A program made the translations under genes and the position numbers. 64,000 nucleotides of DNA from Rehmannia glutinosa. Taxonomy: Eukaryota > Streptophyta > Magnoliopsida > Lamiales > Orobanchaceae. This document shows, one piece after another, positions 57,001 to 64,000 of the stretch; position 1 is the first letter of the stretch, and each line of letters opens with the position of its first letter. The notes beneath the pieces are model-generated. The model saw only the letters and a program-made list of their open reading frames with translations, ran no database searches and had not been told where the DNA came from. The stretch lies in contig CM071928.1 in assembly GCA_016081115.2 (NCBI GenBank), positions 83,400,477-83,464,476 of the forward strand, in the 5' to 3' direction.

Positions 57001-60000
57001 AACCTGCAAGTAATTTTGTGTCCTAAGTTATACTTGATAATCAATAAAGGAAATGTATTTATTGTTTTTCTTTCTGTTATTGTTATTGTTAATATCACAA
57101 ACTTTTTTCTCTTTAGAATGAAAACTAGGAGTTAGTTGAGTTCAGGAATCAGATACCTATTTTTTTTTTTTTTTTTTTTGTGTGGGGTGAAATGTAGAAG
57201 CATATCCTTAATATTACTCCTATACTTTGAGAAAATGTATGAGAAAGAAATAATCTGTGAATGTGTCATTTAATGAATGTGAGCCTGACTGCTGCTAAAG
57301 TAGCACTTTGAGATACATGTCATAGCTGATAAATGAAGTGCATTGTTATTCTTCAAAGAAGTAGTGAATTTGCAATCTGATGCAGATGTATCGTATTGGC
57401 AGGCCAATGTAATTCGGAAAACTACTGTACTTGATGTTATGAGAAGACTTCTTCAGGCAAGATAAAGATCTTCAAGTTGGTTATTCGAGTATGCAATTTT
57501 TTCTCACTATGTTGTCCTTTGCAGACCAAAAATATTATGGTTTCGTCTTGTGCCCGAACCAAAGAAGCTAGCCAGTCTAAATACATATCAATTTTAAACA
57601 TTATTCAGGGTGAAGTGGATCCTACTCAGGTATTTCTGAATAAATTCTCTAATATAATTTTATGGTTTCTAATTGTAGATTTTTTACAATTTCGGGTTTG
57701 AGAATAATCTTTGGAAAGTGGTGTGTGCATATATATATATATATATATTATGAAGGCCGTTCTGCATATTTTGGCTATATGCGCAATTATAGCCAAATGA
57801 GCATAAATTATTGAAAAATTTAGGATGCTTGCTTGCTAATATTATGGTATGAAATTGCCATTATCCCGATAGTTTTTGTAGACGAGCTCATTTAAAAAGT
57901 TTGAATCTGTAGCCTTAGTTTCCGTATTGCCATAAGAGTCAATCCATAGTATAGTTCCACTCGTAGGTTCAGGAACCATAATGTAGTATTATCAACAGCT
58001 TGTAATAGAAATAAACTCACCATTTGCTGGAATTCACTCAGATAAGTGAAATTATGGGCAAAACAGTTGGACCTGCAGAGTTTCATTTATCTTTCGCAAT
58101 ACTACCAGTCTACCATGGACACATAACTAATGAGTGGGAGAACTGGAAATACCAAATTTGACTAATTTGATTCTGTTGTTGGGGATCATAAACCAAAGGT
58201 GCCTACTGAGTTGAATGTAGTATATTCCTGCATCATAGATCTTGGTGCTCCTATCTCCATTAATGTCACCGCATGCTTGATTGTTAGACTATGTGGGTTT
58301 TGTTTAGTTTGGATGACTATCTTTGGAGTTTCTAATATCTTTTTCCAGTTTGTTATTTTATTATGTGATGTTGCTGAAAGCTTCTTTCACTTTACTGCTG
58401 TTGATGATTTCAAAATCAGGTTCATGAAAGTTTACAGAGAATACGCGAGAGAAAACTTGTTAACTTTATTGAGTGGGGCCCTGCTAGCATTCAGGCATGT
58501 TCCAGACTTATCAATTATTTGGATTTGGTGATCTTATTATGTTTATAAAGTATTATACAGTGAAATTATCTTCTTATTTTGATAGGTTGCTTTGTCCAGA
58601 AAGTCTCCTTATGTTCAGACAGCTCATAGGGTGAGAGTTTACTTCCACGATTTCCTTTTGTAATCATTTCTGCTCAAGAATATGAAACATTTTGAACTCC
58701 TCATGTACTCAACTGGATTGCGAATTTATTTTTCGCTGATTGCTCATTTATCAACTAATTAACCCATCTTAGCTTTTTAAGCACATAACTTAAATTTTTC
58801 CTGCTTTCTCTTATCTATTTTTTTCATTGCTTGTTGCATTTCTCAATTCATGAGCTTATTTGTCAATGAGACATGATACAATGTTTTATGAAAAAAAGCT
58901 GCACTAACTTCTTATTATATTCGTTCTTGTAATTGGTCTGTGCAAATAAGTGAAAAATGTTGAAATTCCTATGTATTAAACTGTCTTCGTAATTTCCTAT
59001 TTGTGATTTCTTGTGTATATCAATCAAATTCATCTCTCATCTCATTCTTTAAGCTCAGAAGTAAATAGACAAACTGTTGTAGCTCGGGTGGGTGTCAGAG
59101 TGCATATCCCCGCCACCCCCCTTTTATTCTTTACTGGACTTTGTCACATAATCCATTTTATGTTTTATACTTTTATGAGACATGACTTTCACACATTGGC
59201 CAGCGTTTTGATGGACTTATGGTTTAAATGTTGCACAAGGTACACGTCTCACCTTGTGGGATTATGATTAGGTTAGAAGCAGAACAATTTCACTCTTATG
59301 TTTTTCGACAGCTTATGTTGTGCTATGCCAATGTATAAAGTTCCTTGAATAATTTTTTCATTTAATTAAAGTTTGAGTTTTCTGAGCAGAAATTTGAATT
59401 GATGTTAACCTCTGCTTTCTGAGCATGAGCAGTGACCAATGTATGAGTCTGAGCAATGCAATGTCAGCTTAACTCATTTATTCCACTTTTCATCCTCTTC
59501 ATGCTTTATCTACAACGCTGAGTTGCAGATTTATATTTTTCCGATGTTTAATATTGAAACAGTATGCAAGTGCAAGTACTACATCATGGCATTGTTCTCT
59601 TTTTGTAGGTCAGTGGTCTCATGCTAGCCAGCCATACTGGCATCCGCCACTTATTCTCCAAGTGTTTGAGCCAGTATGACAAGTTGAGAAAGAGACAAGC
59701 TTTTCTCGATAATTACAGGAATCACCCAATGTTTGCTGTGAGTTATCTCTTCCATGCTTAGTCGTTCTCTATGCATATATATTCGGCGTTTTAATCTTTC
59801 TGAATGTTGCTTTATTACTGGTTCTAGAATTCAGTTTGATTGAACCAACATTAAAGCACATGTATTGAATATCAAGTACCAAATGCATTTAAAGACGGAC
59901 AAATTCATGTAGATTTTGCTCCTCACTTTGAGTTCTCTAGCAAAAAGTAACAGGGGATAAGCATCTAGTTCAAAATTTGTGGGAGAAGAAAATTATGCAT

Positions 60001-61682
60001 TCTTTATCGGGTTAATTACAAAAAATACCATAAGGTTCCGTCTAATTACAAAAAAAATGTCAGCCGTCTTTCATAATTATTAATACCTCCTTAACATTTG
60101 CTTCTATTGTACAAATTGCACCTCAAGAGGGGTGGATGACGAAGCCTCCTCCTCAAATAAAGACGTCTCTGGCGCTACTTGCCCAGCAATAACAACTTTC
60201 TCTAATTTTCTTTCTTTGGCGAGTTTGGTTAGGAGAGCCCCAGAAGCTCATATGAATCTAGTGACTATTTATATGCCACCTATTTCGATTTATGGATACA
60301 CAAGGCCAAAACATGTGGGTAGGTGTGCGATCCATCGACCTACTAGCAATGGGGGAGTAAACATAGCATGTCGCAATAAAAACTTGATTTGAGGCGTCAA
60401 CAATGCCATATGCTCAAAAACAAAAGCTCCTTAGTGCCCCTAATATTTAACAAGTACAAATCTTAAGAGGCTATTTGTAACACCTTATGAGGTATTAATA
60501 ATTTTGAAAGATAATAGGATTTTTTGTAATTCGGCTTAATTTTAGGTGTAGTCTAGTAATTTACCCTTCTTTATATGAACCTCGGACAAACTTGTTGTCT
60601 ACTTGGTCCTGAACTTTTTTTATGGTAACAGGGGAGTCATATCTAATTAGGTTTCAGTGCGGATCTTCTATTTTTTACGATGATTTTAAATGAATGTAAT
60701 TAGGGTGAAAAATGAACCAAGCTACTTGATACTCGATTCGAGATCGATCGTTAAAAGTTCGTTTGAGTGTTCGTTAACATGACGAACCAAGCTTGAACAC
60801 GTTTTTCCGTTTGATAAGATGTAAAGCTCAGCTCGATTAGTGGAAAAAGAATAAAGTATGTGTAAAATTATCAAGCTACTCGAACTCAATTCGTGTTCGA
60901 CTTGATTAAAGCTCGTTCGAGCTCGATTCGATTAATAATCAAGTCAAGCTAAACACAATTTTTGAAGCTCGATTAAAATTCAAACAAACTTGAAAAGTTC
61001 AATGTTAGGCTCGACTCGACTCGTTTACACCCCTAAATGTAATGTGTACAATAATGACGTCATTTACTGAACTAATAATTTTTTGGTGGTATTCTTACAC
61101 ATAACTATCATGGAACTTGTCCAGGACAATGATCTATCTGAATTTGATGAATCTAGAGACATAATTGAAAGTCTTGTTGATGAGTACAAGGCTTGCGAGT
61201 CCCCAGATTACATCAAGTGGGGAATAGAGGTATACATAATGTTCAGTGTTGCCTGTATTATTTTTAGGGATAATTACAACAACACCCCCAAGGTTTGGGC
61301 TAATTACAAATAAATCCTGAGATGTTTTTGAATTACAAAAAGCCCCCTCAGGCTTGATTTTGTATTAAATTTAAGGAGTTAACTGTAATATTTCAATTAT
61401 TAGGGTGGTTTTTGAAATGAATTTTGCTTATGAAGGGGAAGATGTAAGTAGAATCAAACCTTAAGGGGTCTTTTGTAATTTTCAAAAAGCTCTGGGTTTT
61501 TTTGTAATTAGCCCAAACTTCAGGGGTTTGTATGTAATTTTCCTTTATTTTTATGTATATGAATTTTTGTCCATAGTCTGTGACATTGACAGATAATTAA
61601 TCAATGCTCGCAGGATCCCGACCATATTTTATCTGGTGAAGGAAATGCTACTGGGATAGTGGATCCCAAGTTAGCCGGATAA
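54009..61682 (+). CDS. TUBG: Gamma-tubulin (one frameshift in exon 3)
   Basis: Microtubule-nucleating tubulin of the gamma-tubulin complex. Exons: 54009-54137, 55111-55311, 56057-56167, 56552-56952, 57403-57456, 57525-57629, 58420-58494, 58586-58630, 59609-59737, 61125-61229, 61614-61682; with one base restored to exon 3 the product is 474 aa, the exact plant length. Diagnostic parts: MPREIITLQVGQCGNQIGME, the nucleotide-binding region HSIAGGTGSG (broken here), MGSYLLETLNDRYSKKLVQT, TTTLRYPGYMNNDLVGLLA, HLFSKCLSQYDKLRKRQAFL, DNDLSEFDESRDIIESLVDE. At 56153-56156 GGGG replaces the expected GGGGG in the GTP-binding loop codons, shifting the frame. The introns after exons 5 and 7 use GC donors (AG|GCAAGA and AG|GCATGT). 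The GQQYEEDLVD stretch of exon 3 differs from the usual GKG/GEG-V-EED. Confidence 0.94.
57735..57750. repeat. (TA)n microsatellite
   Basis: Short TA run in a gamma-tubulin intron; similar runs occur at 23825-23842, 28103-28115, 44276-44302 and 44961-44984. Confidence 0.7.
60009..60566. mobile_element. MULE-type MITE, gggataattaca family, with a novel centre
   Basis: Arms gggttaattacaaaaaatac and the inverted ttgtaattcgg...aatttaccc, with flanking ttctttatc and ttctttata (8 of 9). The centre (about 60130-60440) is not found in the other copies and includes an 86-codon open frame (MDDEASSSNKDVSGATC...) with no recognised domain. It lies in gamma-tubulin intron 9. Confidence 0.75.
60701..61035. 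mobile_element. Complete hAT-type MITE
   Basis: Ends tagggtgaaaaatgaacc and the inverted gtttacaccccta, perfect 8-bp duplication aatgtaat (60693-60700 and 61036-61043). The interior is rich in gctcgattcga-type repeats. A truncated relative lies at 6247-6540. It is located 90 bases before gamma-tubulin exon 10. Confidence 0.88.
61267..61544. mobile_element. MULE-type MITE, gggataattaca family, copy 7
   Basis: Ends gggataattacaacaacacc and the inverted gtatgtaattttcct, perfect 9-bp duplication ttattttta (61258-61266 and 61545-61553). It lies in the last gamma-tubulin intron, only about 40 bases after the exon 10 donor and 70 before the last exon. Confidence 0.9.
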
Positions 61683-62262
61683 CTTAACCAGGTGCACTAA
61701 TAATCACCTCTTTGGTCCGTGTCAAAGTTGTCCTTTCTATGCATGCACTTATCTCTTAGCTTATGCCTTGTTTATGGTTTTTGTTAGTGTTAATGTAAAA
61801 TAAAAGAGAAAATGTAATTCAGGGTGCTAATTTGTGTCGTGTTCAGGTTCGCGTGAGTGTCGACTGTCAAGACATAAAACTCATGTATTTGTATCAGATT
61901 TCACAACCTCAACCTGGCATGTTTAATTATTCGCTCATTCAACCCTAACTGACGTGTTTATTATTTTACTAATTTTTTTTAAGGAGAAAGGGGAAATGAG
62001 ATATCATGAGAGGGGAGGATGGTTTGCTCGCCTAGTAACACACTCTTTAACCACACATGCTACATCTTAATCTCATCATTATAGTAATTTTGAATCATTA
62101 TCTTTAGTAATCAAAAGCATATGTTGGTACACTTGTGGTGATTAAATTGAATAGGAAGTGATAAAAAAAATTATTTCCCTAGAGTTGTTCCATGATAAAA
62201 AATTTATTTCTTAAGAAAAGAACCTTTCTATCCAAAATTATCATCCTAAACGATATCATTAA
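61683..62262. other. Gamma-tubulin 3' region, no further gene seen
   Basis: Likely 3' UTR followed by AT-rich intergenic DNA. Nothing else recognised. Confidence 0.45.
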
Positions 62263-62642
62263 TAGGGATGGTAATTTTAACCCGACTTGCGCCGCCCCGC
62301 CCTGTCTGGTTTTGGACTCCCCGTCCTGTGACGTGAGGTGGGACAAGGCGGATCTGGGTATCTACTCCGTCCCATGGGCACCCGCCCCGTCCCTAATTTT
62401 TATTTTTTAATATATATTTTACATATGTAATATATATTATAATATAAGTTTTATGTATTCTTATATTATATTTAACATTTAGAAATTGATAATATATATA
62501 TATATATATATTTCATTTTTTACGTGTTTAATTTAATAAAAAAGATACAGAACCAGCAACCCTGTCCCGCCCCGTGACCCATGACGAATGATATGCCCCC
62601 CATTCTAGACAAAGTACTTGGCCTGCTCCACTGTCATCCCCA
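62263..62642. mobile_element. Non-autonomous hAT element
   Basis: Ends tagggatggtaat and the inverted ctgtcatcccca, with perfect 8-bp duplication atcattaa (62255-62262 and 62643-62650). The interior (cgccccgtccctaattttta, then a long AT tract) is homologous to the nested element at 41124-41529. Confidence 0.88.
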
Positions 62643-62879
62643 ATCATTAATGCTCAGCTATAATCTTTATGCAATTACTTTAAATTTTAATTAATTATAC
62701 ACATTATTCAAGATGGAAGGAGTAATAATAGGGATGACATCTCTTAATCAACCCCTTTATTCTACCTTATTTTTGGATGAATAATATGTATATAATTGTA
62801 ATAATAATATGTACATGTGTTATGTTGGGTAAAATTTATGTGGAAAGGTTTCTGTTTTCAGAAAATGGCTGAATTTAGT
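62643..62879. other. AT-rich intergenic, no gene seen
   Basis: Nothing recognised. Confidence 0.4.
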
Positions 62880-63992
62880 GTATGGTTTAAGTCGAGGCCT
62901 GATTTCGAATCAGTCTTCGCAAGATTTAAAACGCCCGTGCACACCGAGTGCTTACGGTTCGGCGTTCGCCTCTAAGATACAACGACTTTTAACGATTAGG
63001 TTAGCGAAGACAAAAAAACGGAACAATAACAAGACAAGTGTTTGACTACTTTCAAGCTTTCAAGGAGGAAAATGGACAAGATGCAAAATGCAATGCTCGA
63101 TTTTATGTTATCTGATTATTCTCGTCTTCTTCGTATTTTTTTCAGTCACCAGGGATCGACTATTATAGGCTTTAGACGCCTCGTATGGAAAAACATGTCT
63201 TTTGGCTCGAAAAGACACCTTTGATCAACAGACGACAGGCCTTTTCTTGGGCGGGAAACAGGCGCGTGCGCTGCGCGTCTTGTGCAGCTAAAACTTTCGG
63301 CACCCAAAGACGACCCAGACGCACGGGGCGTGCGCCGCGCGTGCGTGTAGGCGGCAAACCTCGGCCAGTAGCACGACCCGACCGCCCACAGGCGTGCTCT
63401 GCCCGTCTTGTGGGCCTAGGAAGTTTTTCCCAGTTGAACTCTTTTAATTAATTACAAAAATTAATTAAATCTATTTAATTAATTACAAAAATTAATTAAA
63501 TATTTTAATGTTTTAAAGGTTTTTGGTCCAAAAAGAATAAGGGATTTGAAGCCCAAGCCCAAGCCCAGGCCCACGACCCACGACCTGGACCCGGCCGGCC
63601 GAGCCGAAGCCGAGCGTGGCCAGCGGTGGCGGCGCGCGTGCGTGTGCTGACCAAACCCACAAGCATGTAGGTCCTTCCCCTTTAAAAACTTGGGTGCCCC
63701 GAGGGCTCAAACCCATTTGTCCAACTTAGGATAAATAAAGTGTGCAACTTTACCTCCTCTTTTCCTATGTGGGATGGAGCATCTCTCCTCCCCCACATTT
63801 TCCATTTTCCATACCATTTATTTGTATTAAGTGGCTAACTTCTAGCATTAATTTCTCATTCACCTAGGAATCGGTTTGAGAAATTCCAAATGCTATTCTC
63901 ATCTACTCTCTAAGTAGAATTTTTACAAATAATTTAATTCCATTTTTCACAAATGGAAACCACTTAATTAATTGGTCAAAATCGGGTCAACA
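62880..63992. mobile_element. Probable LTR-retrotransposon end, GC-rich
   Basis: A sharp shift to GC-rich sequence (63240-63430 and 63540-63660), a duplicated ttaattaattacaaaaatta block at 63445-63499, a cctatgtgggatggagcatc segment typical of plant LTRs, and a possible terminal gggtcaaca at 63984-63992. No gag or pol frame is within the window and the left edge is unclear, so the class is a guess from layout. The open frames here are Arg/Pro/Gly-rich composition artefacts. Confidence 0.35.
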
Positions 63993-64000
63993 CCCCATTT

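Noticed and set aside
63172..63716. Arg/Pro/Gly-rich open frames on both strands
   Set aside because: They are caused by the GC-rich block, show no domain, and overlap each other in antisense.

Overview
The window is nuclear DNA from a flowering plant, most likely a eudicot. It is AT-rich. Its genes are split into many short exons by long introns, their products are close to well-known Arabidopsis-type proteins, and the DNA between and inside genes is packed with plant transposon families (Pack-MULE, MULE-type MITEs, hAT, PIF/Harbinger, Stowaway/mariner, RTE-LINE, SINE). I cannot name the species.

Four conserved host genes were resolved exon by exon. (1) 7791-14613, minus strand: mitochondrial serine hydroxymethyltransferase, 15 coding exons. 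(2) 22331-29844, plus strand: an Erv41/ERGIC2-like ER-Golgi vesicle protein, 11 exons, fully open, 352 aa. (3) 32307-40652, minus strand: a RING-CH (MARCH-like) membrane E3 ubiquitin ligase, 8 exons, 521 aa. (4) 54009-61682, plus strand: gamma-tubulin, 11 exons. The SHMT and gamma-tubulin genes each carry one single-base indel in a short homopolymer inside an otherwise intact gene. Two such breaks in two essential single-domain genes suggest residual assembly error rather than real gene death.

Region by region: 1-7790 is gene-poor and holds an eroded MULE-like element, an LTR-like sequence, hAT elements and a block that looks like mitochondrial DNA. 7791-14613 is SHMT, with a truncated RTE LINE and a partner SINE in its introns. 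14828-16288 is a mariner/Stowaway-type element with two hAT insertions and a G-box inverted repeat just upstream of SHMT. 17518-18166 is a foldback MULE. 19659-21861 is a Pack-MULE-type element with a nested hAT. 22331-40652 holds the Erv41-like and RING-CH genes in convergent orientation, their introns loaded with one MITE family. 42110-44269 is a sister Pack-MULE that carries a BTF3 (NAC-beta) fragment, itself interrupted by a polyadenylated histone H4 retrocopy. 46606-53730 is a 7.1-kb PIF/Harbinger element with transposase, a SANT protein and two extra minus-strand genes (a second SANT-like protein and a GRF zinc-finger membrane protein). 54009-61682 is gamma-tubulin. The right end holds a hAT MITE and a GC-rich, probably LTR-related block that leaves the window.

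The host genes have no obvious shared pathway (photorespiratory one-carbon metabolism, secretion, ubiquitination, microtubule nucleation), as expected for a plant chromosome. The most unusual content is the nested capture in the second Pack-MULE, the accessory genes of the Harbinger element, and the SINE/LINE pair with a shared 3' tail.
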